Positions 44,400-53,257 of a DNA stretch of 64,000 bases are shown here, one piece after another. A program made the position numbers and the translations under genes. The stretch spans positions 1,054,001-1,118,000 of the forward strand of contig NZ_CP109009.1 in assembly GCF_036226685.1 (NCBI RefSeq), written 5' to 3'. The stretch comes from Streptomyces sp. NBC_00690 (GTDB taxonomy: Bacteria; Actinomycetota; Actinomycetes; Streptomycetales; Streptomycetaceae). Numbering within the stretch: position 1 is the first letter of the stretch; the number at the start of each line of letters is the position of its first letter. Under the pieces are notes generated by a model. That model did not search any database and was not told the origin of the DNA. It saw only the letters and a list, made by a program, of their open reading frames with translations.

Positions 44400-44728
44400 C
44401 AGGTGTATCTCATACATCCGGTACACAGACCGATGTTCTCCAACCGGTAGGTATCGCCGCACCTCTGACAGTTGGCCCGTTCGCGCAGCATGGCATTCCA
44501 GCCGTCCGTGCCGCCGATGTTGTGGAACGCGGCAGCGGCGTACTCGGCCCAGGTGATGTCGTGGTCCGTCCAGTGCATCAGGTGCCAGGAGTACACGGCG
44601 AAGAACGCCTTCCCGGTCACCAGTCGATGGCCGTCACGGCCGTCGCTGATCCACGCGTCGACGAGGTTCCTGATCCGTTCCTCGAAGGGCAGCGCCCAGT
44701 CGAGGGCCATGTGGTTGCTCTTCACCAT
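44354..44728 (-). CDS. Small protein with multiple CxxC motifs, unknown function
   Basis: The 124-residue product has a helical N-terminal part (WALPFEERIRNLVDAWISDG, FAVYSWHLMHWTDHDITWAEY) and a Cys-rich tail with CQRCG, CTGCMRYTC and YACGGHDSC, probably binding zinc. Its 3' end overlaps the convergent ABC gene by 46 bp. I do not recognise the family. The ATG at 44728 is preferred because the conserved-looking part starts there. Confidence 0.6.
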   Translation of the reverse strand: MVKSNHMALDWALPFEERIRNLVDAWISDGRDGHRLVTGKAFFAVYSWHLMHWTDHDITWAEYAAAAFHNIGGTDGWNAMLRERANCQRCGDTYRLENIGLCTGCMRYTCYACGGHDSCTGEIL

Positions 44729-45049
44729 GGCAGTATGCGGGGCCGCACACCGACGAGGGGTTGGATCTCCGCCAGGGCCCGACCGGGTCGGCGCAAACAC
44801 ACGGTGTCCGAGGGCGGTTGACAGTCCTTAGGCCGCCTTCGGACGGGCGACAGCGCAGGGACGGGCTCCGAGGGTGATGAGGCGAAGCAGCCCGGCCGGC
44901 TCGAAGTGTCAAGAGGTGCTTCCGCACTTCGGCAACCACGTTGTTGCCTCACTGCCGCTGACGGGTCGGGGGCGTCCGGTTGGGCGGGCGAGATGGGCGC
45001 CGCCGCGTAACACGGTCAAGCCGGGCCGTGATACGCAGCGACGGGCGGC
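44729..45049. other. Intergenic region
   Basis: No gene or clear hairpin seen. A lone TTGACA at 44818 lacks a convincing -10 partner. Confidence 0.5.
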
Positions 45050-45676
45050 CTACAAGCAGCTGACGGCCTCTTCGTAGTCGAGGCGGGGCAGCCGCTCGAA
45101 CCAGGGGTTCTCGCCGGGCTTGCCGATGTTGACCACGAGGAACGACTTCAGACGTCCGTCGGGGAAGAACTCCTTGTCCACCCCTTGGGCATCGAAGCCG
45201 CCGAGCGGTCCAGCGGCCAGTCCCGCCGCGCGGACGGAGAGCAGGAAGTATCCGGCCTGGAGCGCCGAGTTGAAACGGGCCTGCTCCTGGTGCAGCACCG
45301 GATCGGCCTCAAGCACGTCCTTGAGCTCGGGCATGAAGGGCAACAAACGCGGAATGTGCTCGCTGTACCGGGTGTCGTATGCCAACACCGCTATGACGGG
45401 GGCGGAGGTGCTCTTGGCACGGTTGCCCTCGGCCAGGTGGGGGATCAACCGCTCCTGGGCCTGCCCGGTACGGAGGAAGAGCACCCGCAAGGGGTTGGTG
45501 TTGGCCGAGGTCGGCGGCCACTTGGCCAATTCCCAGATGGCTCTGAGGGTCTCATCGGGGACGGGCTCGTCGGTGAAGGAGTTCGCGGTGCGCGCGCCGG
45601 TGAACAGCAGACGGCGCGCTTCGGCCCCAAGGGCGAGGTTTCCCTCGTACAGGTCGGGCGTCGGTGGTGTGTTCAT
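45050..45676 (-). CDS. Nitroreductase-family protein, malonic semialdehyde reductase-like
   Basis: The 208-residue FMN-dependent reductase matches the RutE/HadB-type nitroreductase pattern: RTANSFTDEPVPDETLRAIWELAKWPPTSANTNP, KSTSAPVIAVLAYD, LQAGYFLLSVRAAGLAAGPLGGFD and LVVNIGKPGENPWFERLPRL. Relatives reduce malonic semialdehyde, quinones or nitroaromatics with NAD(P)H. It lies downstream of the aldehyde dehydrogenase on the same strand but a strong terminator separates them. Confidence 0.87.
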   Translation of the reverse strand: MNTPPTPDLYEGNLALGAEARRLLFTGARTANSFTDEPVPDETLRAIWELAKWPPTSANTNPLRVLFLRTGQAQERLIPHLAEGNRAKSTSAPVIAVLAYDTRYSEHIPRLLPFMPELKDVLEADPVLHQEQARFNSALQAGYFLLSVRAAGLAAGPLGGFDAQGVDKEFFPDGRLKSFLVVNIGKPGENPWFERLPRLDYEEAVSCL

Positions 45677-45778
45677 CGTGAGGGGTTCCTTTGCCTATGT
45701 CGTCGTTGTCGCGGGAAGTCGCGGGTTGCCGTGGGGGGCGTATTCGGTGAGCTGTGGTGGATTTCGGGAAGGGGTGAG

Positions 45779-45806
45779 CCCGGGTGGCCGGGGACGGCCA
45801 CCCGGG
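45779..45806 (-). terminator. Hairpin terminator after the aldehyde dehydrogenase gene
   Basis: CCCGGGTGGCC and GGCCACCCGGG form perfect 11-bp arms with a 6-nt loop, 18 bp beyond the stop codon. Confidence 0.8.
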
Positions 45807-45823
45807 AACCTCGCCGGGTGTGG

Positions 45824-47293
45824 TCAGGAGGAGTGGCGTGGTGCGGGGTGGACGATGTGCTTGATCTCCTGGAACTCTTCGAGGGCGCGTTCGCCGTTGA
45901 GGCGTCCGACGCCGCTCTGCTTGAAGCCGCCTTCTTCCATCTGGTCGACGATGACGGCCCAGGTGTTGGTCCATACGGTGCCGGCGTCGAGTTCGCGGCC
46001 TACGCGCAGGGGGCGGTCGACATCACGGGTCCAGATGCTGGCGGCGAGCCCGAATTCGGTGGCGTTGGCACGTTCGATGGCATCGGCCTCGTCGTCGAAG
46101 ACCTCGAAGGTGGCGACGGGTCCGAAGATCTCCTGCTGGACGATGGGACGATCCACGTCCTGGACCTCGATCAGGCTCGGCCGGACGAATGCCCCATCGG
46201 CGAGCGGACCCTCAGTGATTCGACCGCCGCGCACCAGCACATCGGCGTACTCGGCCGCATCGGCGACCTCCCGGTCGACCCGCTCGGCGTTCGCGCGATC
46301 GATGAGCGGACCCATCTCGCTGGTCGGGTCACTGCCGGGCCCCACCTTCACCGCTTCCAACGCGGCGGAAAGCCGGGAGCGCACTTCGTCGGCCACACCG
46401 CGTTGCACCAGAACCCGACTGCCCGTCATGCAGAACTGCCCGGTGAAGGTCGTGATCGCCTTCGCCAGGACGGGCACGGCGGTGTCCAGGTCGGCATCAT
46501 CAAAGATGATCATCGGGGTCTTGCCACCCAACTCCAGTGACATCCCCTTCAACGAGGCAGCAGCGTCGGCCATGATGCTGCGCCCGACATGGGTGCTGCC
46601 GGTGTAGCTGATGACGTCGACGTCAGGGCTGGCGACGATCAGCCGGGCGCCGGCACTACCGGACTCGCTGAAGGCGTTGAACACGCCCGGGGGCAGGGAC
46701 GGAGTGCCGCCGATGATCTCGAACAGCAGACTGTTGGTGAGCGCGGTCTGCCCCGGGAGCTTCAGTGCCACGGTGGCGCCGGCGGCCAGCGCCGGGGCGA
46801 AGGACCGCACGGACAGGATGACCGGTGAGTTCCACGGCGCGATGACACCGGCGACCCCGACGGGCTGGCGCAGGGTCATCGAGTACAACCCGGGCTTGAC
46901 CTCCACCGCACGGCCGGACTCGGTGAGGGCGAGCGCACCGTAGTAGCGGATCTTGGAGATCGTCAGACCCACTTCGAGGGCGGCCTCGGCAGGGATCTTG
47001 CCGTTCTCGCGGGACAGCAGGGCGATCAGCTCGTCCTGGCGAGCGGCCAGCCGGTCAGCCATCTCGAAGAGCGCCGCGGCACGCAGATCACGGTCACGGG
47101 ACCAATCACCCGTCGCGAAGGCACGACGGGCCGCGTCGATGGCCGCTTGGGCGGCGTCCGCGCCGCCATCCGCATAGGTACCGATCACCGCACCGGTGGC
47201 GGGATCGAGCGACTCCGCGGTCCTGGGTGAATCGACCCACTCGCCGTCGATGAAGTTGCGCGCGTGGACCGTGTCGGTGGTGGTGGAAGACAT
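45824..47293 (-). CDS. Aldehyde dehydrogenase, MarR-controlled
   Basis: 489 residues with IAPWNSPVILSVRSFAPALAAG, SYTGSTHVG, catalytic Glu in LELGGKTPMIIF and catalytic Cys in TGQFCMTGSR. The ATG at 47293 follows AGGAGA eight bases upstream. Its promoter region carries operator copy 1 (47418-47433) of the MarR protein encoded 1.6 kb away, which also has operators at the metallo-beta-lactamase gene and at itself. Detoxification of a specific aldehyde induced by the MarR ligand is the likely role. Confidence 0.9.
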   Translation of the reverse strand: MSSTTTDTVHARNFIDGEWVDSPRTAESLDPATGAVIGTYADGGADAAQAAIDAARRAFATGDWSRDRDLRAAALFEMADRLAARQDELIALLSRENGKIPAEAALEVGLTISKIRYYGALALTESGRAVEVKPGLYSMTLRQPVGVAGVIAPWNSPVILSVRSFAPALAAGATVALKLPGQTALTNSLLFEIIGGTPSLPPGVFNAFSESGSAGARLIVASPDVDVISYTGSTHVGRSIMADAAASLKGMSLELGGKTPMIIFDDADLDTAVPVLAKAITTFTGQFCMTGSRVLVQRGVADEVRSRLSAALEAVKVGPGSDPTSEMGPLIDRANAERVDREVADAAEYADVLVRGGRITEGPLADGAFVRPSLIEVQDVDRPIVQQEIFGPVATFEVFDDEADAIERANATEFGLAASIWTRDVDRPLRVGRELDAGTVWTNTWAVIVDQMEEGGFKQSGVGRLNGERALEEFQEIKHIVHPAPRHSS

Positions 47294-47417
47294 CAGGGGT
47301 TTCTCCTCACACCTGGGCGTTCGAAGCGACGGTGACCAGGTAGTCGGTGGCGAGGCCCACAGAGCGGTTCTGTCTGGGTCTCGCATCTCCGTTGCGGCCA
47401 GTGAAACATAAATATAG

Positions 47418-47433
47418 TTAGTTTCGCAACGAA
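47418..47433 (-). promoter_or_regulatory. MarR operator copy 1
   Basis: Read on the minus strand: TTCGTTGCGAAACTAA, just upstream of the -10 box TATATT of the aldehyde dehydrogenase gene. Confidence 0.7.
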
Positions 47434-47540
47434 CCATACAGCACGTCGATTCGCTTCGGAGCTGCACGTTCTCAGCGAGTGACCGGCAACACCCCGCCGC
47501 ACATGGCATCGCTTGACCCTTGACCGAAAGCATGTTTATC

Positions 47541-47556
47541 TTCGTTGCAGAACGAA
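47541..47556 (+). promoter_or_regulatory. MarR operator copy 2
   Basis: TTCGTTGCAGAACGAA, a palindrome with perfect 6-bp arms, in front of the metallo-beta-lactamase gene and downstream of TTGACC. Confidence 0.75.
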
Positions 47557-47724
47557 CTAAATACACAACAGCACACCACCCCGCGCAGCCAACCGCTTCC
47601 GGGTGTTCGATCAGATCCCGTGTAACTCGTTCACCCTGTTGGGTTTGTTTGGTTCGAGTGTGTTGGTGTCGGGAGTGCCTGGGTTTGTGGGTGCTCTGTC
47701 TTCTTCAGTCAAGAGGTGTGGATC

Positions 47725-48792
47725 ATGAGTGATGTGCAGAAGCCTGGTACGCCGGTTGATCGGCATGGGTTGGGTGCGGCGGGTATGCCGTTGAACACGT
47801 TGGCCGACTACCGCCCCATCCCCGCTGATGGCTACGGTGCGTTGTTCCTCCCGGATCGGATCGCCAAGGGCTATCACGTGGAGGAGATCCACAACGGTGC
47901 CTACTACGTGACGTCGGGTGCGTACGACACGATGTTCGTGCGTACGGGCAACGGTGTGGTGGTGGTGGACGCTCCGCCGCTGTTGGGCACGAATCTGAAG
48001 AAGGCCATCGCGGAGGTCACCGATGAGCCGGTGACGCATCTGATCTACAGCCACTGGCATTCCGACCACATCGGCGCGGCCGGGATCTTCGCCGCGGACA
48101 AGCCCAAGGTCATCGCGCATGACTACACCCGCGAGATGATCCAGCGCTGGCCCGACCTCGGCGGCGAACGCGGACTGCCCCTGCCCACCGACACGATCAC
48201 CGAGAGCGACACCCTCGACGTCAACGGCGTCCGGTTCAACCTCGACTACCACGGCGTCAACCACACCCCGGGCAACATCTTCATCTACGCACCCGAGCAG
48301 AAAGCGCTCGCCGCGATCGACATCATCAGCCCCGGATGGTCCGCGTTCAAACACTGCGACGCCTCCGAGAACATCCGCGGCTGGGCCGAAGCACACGACT
48401 GGATCCTCGGATACGACTTCAAGGGCGTCGTCTCCGGCCACGTCAACCGCTACGGCACCCCCGAAGACGCCCGCGCCTCCCGCGACTACACCAACGACAT
48501 CGTCACCTTCGCCAAAGAAGCCCTCGACCACGGCCAAGAGTTCGAATACATCGAGAAGATCGGCTTCTCCAACGCCTGGGTCCTGTGGGAGAACTACTTC
48601 AACGAGATGACCAACTACGTCACCAAGAAGACCCTGGAAAAGGTCACCGACAACGGCCAGACCTGGGCCCAGCGCCTCGCCGGAGCCGACGTCATGACCA
48701 AGTACCACGCCTACTCCATCCTCGAAGCCCTCCGCCTCGAATACGGCATGGTCTCCGGCTTCGAAAAGCTCATCATCCCCACCGGAGAGTGA
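47725..48792 (+). CDS. Metallo-beta-lactamase-fold hydrolase, MarR-controlled
   Basis: The 355-residue protein has HWHSDH (metal motif), a further His in GVNHTPGN, and IDIISPGW and SGHVNRYG later ligands; the C-terminal 120 residues are a helical extension (DIVTFAKEALDHGQEF...). It is probably a hydrolase for an ester, lactone or thioester. ATG 47725 follows AGAGGTGTGG. Codon choice in the first 40 codons is less GC-biased than the rest (many GGT and TTG codons), which may slow early translation. A hairpin terminator follows. Confidence 0.85.
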   Translation: MSDVQKPGTPVDRHGLGAAGMPLNTLADYRPIPADGYGALFLPDRIAKGYHVEEIHNGAYYVTSGAYDTMFVRTGNGVVVVDAPPLLGTNLKKAIAEVTDEPVTHLIYSHWHSDHIGAAGIFAADKPKVIAHDYTREMIQRWPDLGGERGLPLPTDTITESDTLDVNGVRFNLDYHGVNHTPGNIFIYAPEQKALAAIDIISPGWSAFKHCDASENIRGWAEAHDWILGYDFKGVVSGHVNRYGTPEDARASRDYTNDIVTFAKEALDHGQEFEYIEKIGFSNAWVLWENYFNEMTNYVTKKTLEKVTDNGQTWAQRLAGADVMTKYHAYSILEALRLEYGMVSGFEKLIIPTGE

Positions 48793-48818
48793 CCACGGCA
48801 GTACAGGGAGTACGGATT

Positions 48819-48847
48819 CGGGCCCGGCAGACTGATGGCCGGGCCCG
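48819..48847 (+). terminator. Hairpin terminator after the metallo-beta-lactamase gene
   Basis: CGGGCCCGGC and GCCGGGCCCG form perfect 10-bp arms with a 9-nt loop, ending 24 bp before the -10 box of the marR gene. Confidence 0.8.
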
Positions 48848-48870
48848 TCCCGCAACGGAGGGACTCCGGA

Positions 48871-48891
48871 TATAATTCGTTGTGAAACAAA
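48871..48891 (+). promoter_or_regulatory. marR promoter and MarR operator copy 3
   Basis: A perfect TATAAT (48871-48876) runs directly into TTCGTTGTGAAACAAA (48876-48891). The operator covers the transcription start, indicating autorepression. Confidence 0.75.
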
Positions 48892-48906
48892 CCTTTTGGA
48901 GAGGCC

Positions 48907-49449
48907 ATGAGCCTGAAGTCCCATGAGGCGCGTCCGGCCGCGATCCCCGAGGTCGACGCCGCCCACTCAGAAACATCGAGAGAAGTCTCCCCGTCCCGTC
49001 CGCTGAACCGCACCGAGCGGGCGGTCTGGCTCGGACTCCTCTCCACCCACATGCGACTACTGCGCACCCTCGACCATGAGCTGGTCGCCGCCGAGCGCCT
49101 TCCCATGTCGTCCTTCGAGGTGCTGCTGACACTCGCGGAAGCCCCCGGGGGGCACCTGCGGATGAAGGACATCGCCGCCTCCCTGCTCATCAGCCGGAGC
49201 GGACTCACCCGCATCGTCGACGACCTCGAACGACAGGGCTTCGTCGAGCGGCGCAAGTGCTCGTCCGACGCCCGCGGATTCGACGCTGTCCTCACCGACG
49301 CCGGGACCAAGGCGTACCGGCGCGGGCGGAAGGTGCACCTCACCCACCTCCGGCGCGAGTTCCTCGACAAGCTCACCCCGGAGCAGCTCACGGCCATGGC
49401 CGAGATCTGGGAGACCGTCGGCTTCGACGAACACGCCAACGACTGCTGA
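48907..49449 (+). CDS. MarR-family repressor
   Basis: The 180-residue protein has a winged HTH (LRMKDIAASLLISRSGLTRIVDDLERQGFVERRKCSSDARGF region, residues 95-140) flanked by dimerisation helices, plus an N-terminal extension of about 35 residues. GGAGAGG precedes the ATG. Operator copies at its own promoter and at two neighbouring genes suggest it represses an aldehyde/ester detoxification unit and responds to a small phenolic or electrophilic ligand. Confidence 0.9.
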   Translation: MSLKSHEARPAAIPEVDAAHSETSREVSPSRPLNRTERAVWLGLLSTHMRLLRTLDHELVAAERLPMSSFEVLLTLAEAPGGHLRMKDIAASLLISRSGLTRIVDDLERQGFVERRKCSSDARGFDAVLTDAGTKAYRRGRKVHLTHLRREFLDKLTPEQLTAMAEIWETVGFDEHANDC

Positions 49450-49528
49450 TCGGAGCCCGCTGCATCGGCGGGCTTCCCCTCCCGGCCGCCTCCGACAGCC
49501 GGCTGCTCACGGAAAGCACCACACCCAC

Positions 49529-51079
49529 ATGACCGACTACGGACACGACCTTCGGTTCGGCGCATTCCTCACGCCGACGGCGGACGGCCACGACGACCTC
49601 GTACGGCTGGCCGTCCTGTCGGACCAGATCGGACTGGACCTCATCGGCGTCCAGGACCATCCCTACCAGCCGGCGTTCTTGGACACATGGACCCTGCTCA
49701 CCCATCTGGCGGCCCGGACCGAGCGGGTGTCCCTGTTTCCCCACGTCGCAAACCTGCCCCTGCGTCCACCTGCGGTCCTCGCCCGCTCGGTCGCGACCCT
49801 GGACATCCTCAGCGGCGGCCGGGCGGAACTCGGCATCGGAGCCGGCGCCTTCTGGGACGCCATCGCCTCTCTCGGCGGACCCCGCCGCACACCGGGGGAA
49901 GCCGTCGACGCACTGGAAGAGGCCATCACGGTCATCCGGGCGATGTGGACACCGGGCGCCGGCGCTGACTTCGCCGGTCGTCACTACTCCCTCGACGGTG
50001 CCCGCCCCGGCCCCTTTCCTGCACATCCCATCGGCATCTGGATCGGTTCGTACAAGAAGCGAATGCTCGAACTCACCGGACGGCTCGGCGACGGCTGGCT
50101 CCCCTCTTCGGCGTACGCGCCCCCGGCCGCCCTGGCAGCGATGACCTGCACCATCGACGACGCCGCCCGTGCCGTAGAGCGCGACCCCGCCGACGTCCGA
50201 CGGGTCTACACCGTCACGGGGCGTTTCTCCCGCCTCGCATCGGACGGCTTTCTCACCGGACCGCCCGAACAGTGGGCACGCCAGTTGACCGACCTTGCCC
50301 TCACGCATGGGATGAGCGGCTTCGTACTGGCACCTTCCGGCCCTGACATCGAACGTGAGCTGCGGATCTTCGCCGAGGAAGTGGCCCCGCTGGTCCGTGC
50401 CGCGGTGGGCGACGCGCGTGGGGAGCCCTCCCCCGCCGGCCCCGAGAACGCACACCCGCGTACGGTTCTCACCGCGACTGGCGCCGACCAGGACGCCCAG
50501 GCTCCGGCGCCCGAGCACATCGACCTCTGGTCCGCCGACCCCCTGGACGAGGCGACCCGGCCCCGCGCCCCCAAGCAGCAGTCGGCGGGGTCCTCCCACC
50601 CCGGCAGCACCGGCACTCGACTCGTACGCATCCATGACAGCCTGCGCCAGGAGATGCGGCAGATCAGGGATGCGGTGGCCCAGGTGGCGGCCGGTCAGCA
50701 GGACGCGGCCTCGGCCCGCTCGATGATCAATAGCCTGACGCTGCGGCAGAACTACTGGACCCTCGGGTCCTTCTGCACCGCCTACAGCCGGACCCTGACC
50801 ACGCATCACACCATCGAGGACCAGTACATGTTTCCCGAGCTCCGGGAGAAGCAACAGTCCCTGGGCCCGGTGGTGGAGCGACTGGAGCAGGAGCACGAGG
50901 TCATCGCGGAAGCCCTGGCCCGGCTGGACGCGGCGCTGGTCGTCCTCGTCCAGGACGACGGCCATATGGGCGAGGTACAGGACATCGCCCGCGTAGTGGA
51001 CCGTATCCTTCTCTCCCATCTCGACTACGAGGAGGCGGAGTTGGTGGAGCCGCTGGACCGACTGCGCATCAACGTCTGA
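49529..51079 (+). CDS. LLM flavin-dependent oxidoreductase fused to a hemerythrin domain
   Basis: 516 residues in two domains. Residues 1-300 are a luciferase-like FMN/F420 enzyme (FGAFLTPTADGHDDLVRLAVLSDQIGLDLIGVQDHP, LSGGRAELGIGAGAFWDAIA, LGDGWLPSSAY). After a Pro/Ala linker (about 300-365), residues 365-516 form a hemerythrin HHE domain with ligands in TTHHTIEDQYMFPEL, QEHEVIAEAL and LSHLDYEEAELVEPL, which would bind a di-iron centre sensing or handling O2, NO or ROS. The combination is uncommon. The ATG is 79 bp after the marR stop. Confidence 0.87.
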   Translation: MTDYGHDLRFGAFLTPTADGHDDLVRLAVLSDQIGLDLIGVQDHPYQPAFLDTWTLLTHLAARTERVSLFPHVANLPLRPPAVLARSVATLDILSGGRAELGIGAGAFWDAIASLGGPRRTPGEAVDALEEAITVIRAMWTPGAGADFAGRHYSLDGARPGPFPAHPIGIWIGSYKKRMLELTGRLGDGWLPSSAYAPPAALAAMTCTIDDAARAVERDPADVRRVYTVTGRFSRLASDGFLTGPPEQWARQLTDLALTHGMSGFVLAPSGPDIERELRIFAEEVAPLVRAAVGDARGEPSPAGPENAHPRTVLTATGADQDAQAPAPEHIDLWSADPLDEATRPRAPKQQSAGSSHPGSTGTRLVRIHDSLRQEMRQIRDAVAQVAAGQQDAASARSMINSLTLRQNYWTLGSFCTAYSRTLTTHHTIEDQYMFPELREKQQSLGPVVERLEQEHEVIAEALARLDAALVVLVQDDGHMGEVQDIARVVDRILLSHLDYEEAELVEPLDRLRINV

Positions 51080-51165
51080 GGCGCACATCGCACACGCCGC
51101 GCGGAAGCCCGGTCCGGTCGATGCGCTCTGGTCAGGCAGCGACACATGCTCTATGTCTTGTCGTC

Positions 51166-51981
51166 ATGGATGGTGTCGCGTGGCTCGTGTGGAGTACGGG
51201 TGGGCTTCTGGTGCTCGTGAACCTCGGCATCGGCGGACTGGCCCTGTGGAGTTACCGTTCCGGCCTGCGCGTGACTCGACGGCTGCTGGCCACAGATGAG
51301 TTGGACGTCTATCACGCGACCTGGCTGACCGGCCCGGGCTACGGCATCTCCGCGCAGTGGAGCAGGAGGGACACCGGGGCCGAGGTGGCGCTGCGGTCGT
51401 TGATCGCCGACGGGCTCGTACGGCTCGACACCGATGCGGGGATCGTGCCGCACGAGGAGACCGCACCGGAGACTGCGACGCCTCCGGAGCATCCCGTCAC
51501 CCGTGAGGCTTGGCGGTTCACCCGTGCGGCGTGGTCGGATGCCCGGCCGGTGACGGTGAGGGCGCTCATCGCCGATCAGGCGTTCACCTCGGTGTGCACA
51601 TCCCATGCGGAGCGGCTCGCCGAACAGCTGCCGGCGTACCGCACCGGGCATGCCGACCGCCGCGACCGCACGCTCTTCGGCGCAGGGCTGATCGGCGCCG
51701 GATGGATCACGCTCAACACCTGCTTCGTCCTGGTGCACACCGTCTTCCTGGGTGAGTCCGATGTCCCACCCCACGAGGACCCCGAGCTCCTCATGGGGGT
51801 GATGACGGCGACGTTGGGCACCGCAGTCCTCTCCCTGGTGCTCCTGGTGCCGTTGCACTTCGCCATCTGGAACGGCTGGCAGGATCGATGGCCCCAGCAG
51901 TTGCGCAGGCACTGTCAGGCCCTGCTCCGTCAGGAGTCCCGTGGCTGGGTGCCCCTCATGCAGATACCGCGCGGCAACTGA
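51166..51981 (+). CDS. TIGR04222-like membrane protein
   Basis: 271 residues: an N-terminal transmembrane helix (LVWSTGGLLVLVNLGIGGLAL), then ELDVYHATWLTGPGYGISAQW...ALRSLIADGLVRLD, reminiscent of the actinomycete TIGR04222 domain (a YLAGGP-type start and AL-L...G helix), and two C-terminal transmembrane helices. No function is known. The ATG at 51166 is chosen so that the first helix is near the N-terminus. Confidence 0.6.
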   Translation: MDGVAWLVWSTGGLLVLVNLGIGGLALWSYRSGLRVTRRLLATDELDVYHATWLTGPGYGISAQWSRRDTGAEVALRSLIADGLVRLDTDAGIVPHEETAPETATPPEHPVTREAWRFTRAAWSDARPVTVRALIADQAFTSVCTSHAERLAEQLPAYRTGHADRRDRTLFGAGLIGAGWITLNTCFVLVHTVFLGESDVPPHEDPELLMGVMTATLGTAVLSLVLLVPLHFAIWNGWQDRWPQQLRRHCQALLRQESRGWVPLMQIPRGN

Positions 51982-51982
51982 T

Positions 51983-52012
51983 CCCACCCGGTGGGGAACC
52001 GGGTCGACCCGG
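51983..52012 (+). terminator. Tandem short hairpins after the membrane protein gene
   Basis: CCCAC-CCG-GTGGG is followed by the perfect palindrome CCGGGTCGACCCGG immediately after the stop codon. Weak terminator at best. Confidence 0.45.
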
Positions 52013-52132
52013 GCCGGGACGCCGCGTTCCCAGGGGGGTGAGGCGAGGTGGCGGCCGTGCGGGGTTGGTGGGTGAATGGAGCGGTGGCCCTGGCCTGGGT
52101 CTTCCAGCGGTGTGCTCGTGGAGGGATCGAAG

Positions 52133-53101
52133 ATGGCTGCTGATGCGCCCGTCACCCCGGTGCTGGAGGAGGCCGCGGCGGAGTTCGCCGCCGCCACCGC
52201 AAATCCGCCGTACCTGTTCGACCTCGGGCCGGCAGAGGGGCGCAAGGCCGTCGACGAGGTCCAGTCGAGCGACATCGCCAAGCCCCCGGTGGACGAGGAG
52301 TGGATCACGGTCCAGGGCGGCCCGACCGGCTCGGTCAGAGCCCGCATCGTCAAGCCCGTCGGTGCCACCGGCCCGCTGCCGGTGATCATCTACATCCATG
52401 GAGCCGGGTGGGTCTTCGGCAACGCCCACACCCATGACCGCCTCGTGCGCGACCTCGCGGTGGGCACGGACGCCGCGGTCGTCTTCCCCGAGTACGACCT
52501 GTCCCCCGAGGCCAGGTACCCGACCGCCATCAAGCAGAACTACGCCGTCGCCCGCTGGGTCGTCACCGACGGCGCCACCAAGGGGCTCGACCCGACCCGC
52601 ATCGCGGTGGCGGGCGACTCCGTGGGCGGAAACATGAGCATCGCACTGACCCTGATGGCCAAGGAGCGCGGCGATGTTCCACTACGCCTTCAGGTCCTCT
52701 TCTATCCGGTCACCGACGCCGCGTTCAACACCTCCTCCTACCACCAGTTCGCCACGGGGTACTTTCTGCGCCGTGACGCCATGCAGTGGTTCTGGGACCA
52801 GTACACGAATGACCCCGCCCACCGGAACCAGATCACCGCCTCCCCACTGCGGGCCAGCACCGAGCAGTTGACCGGTCTGCCACCGGCACTTGTCATCACC
52901 GCCGAGGCCGATGTGCTGCGCGATGAAGGCGAGGCGTACGCCCGCAGGCTCCGACAGGCGGGGGTAGCGGTCACCGCCGTGCGCTACCAAGGTGTCATCC
53001 ACGACTTCGTCATGCTCAACGCCCTCCATGACACACAGGCGGCCCGGGCCGCGGTCGCCCAGGCAACCGCCGTCCTGCGCGCCGCGCTGGACACCGCGTA
53101 G
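52133..53101 (+). CDS. HSL-family alpha/beta-hydrolase (esterase)
   Basis: The 322-residue protein has the hormone-sensitive-lipase oxyanion motif variant YIHGAGWVFGN (usual HGGG), nucleophile elbow VAGDSVGGNMS, acid EADVLRDEGE and His IHDFVM. It hydrolyses short-chain or aryl esters. GGAGGG precedes the ATG at 52133. Confidence 0.9.
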   Translation: MAADAPVTPVLEEAAAEFAAATANPPYLFDLGPAEGRKAVDEVQSSDIAKPPVDEEWITVQGGPTGSVRARIVKPVGATGPLPVIIYIHGAGWVFGNAHTHDRLVRDLAVGTDAAVVFPEYDLSPEARYPTAIKQNYAVARWVVTDGATKGLDPTRIAVAGDSVGGNMSIALTLMAKERGDVPLRLQVLFYPVTDAAFNTSSYHQFATGYFLRRDAMQWFWDQYTNDPAHRNQITASPLRASTEQLTGLPPALVITAEADVLRDEGEAYARRLRQAGVAVTAVRYQGVIHDFVMLNALHDTQAARAAVAQATAVLRAALDTA

Positions 53102-53257
53102 GACGGTGTTCGAGCAGACGCGCCGGGGTCCAAACGTGCTCAGCAACCGGACGCGGTCGTCGGTGAGAGCCGATGAGCAGGTACTTCATCGGCCCGGGTG
53201 CAGTGCGGGACCGTTCCTTCCGCGGACCAGTCCATTGGCCTAGCGTCCGTTTCACCC

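Larger units (their letters stand above)
47294..47724. other. Divergent control region of aldehyde dehydrogenase and metallo-beta-lactamase genes
   Basis: Contains two MarR operator copies, one for each direction. A TATATT -10 box (minus strand, 47416-47411) adjoins copy 1. TTGACC (47513-47518) precedes copy 2. The stretch 47557-47715 upstream of the metallo-beta-lactamase start is a long leader with no visible gene. Confidence 0.6.

Noticed and set aside
45120..46607. A 495-codon plus-strand frame
   Set aside because: Antisense to the nitroreductase and aldehyde dehydrogenase genes; Ser/Arg-rich without domains.
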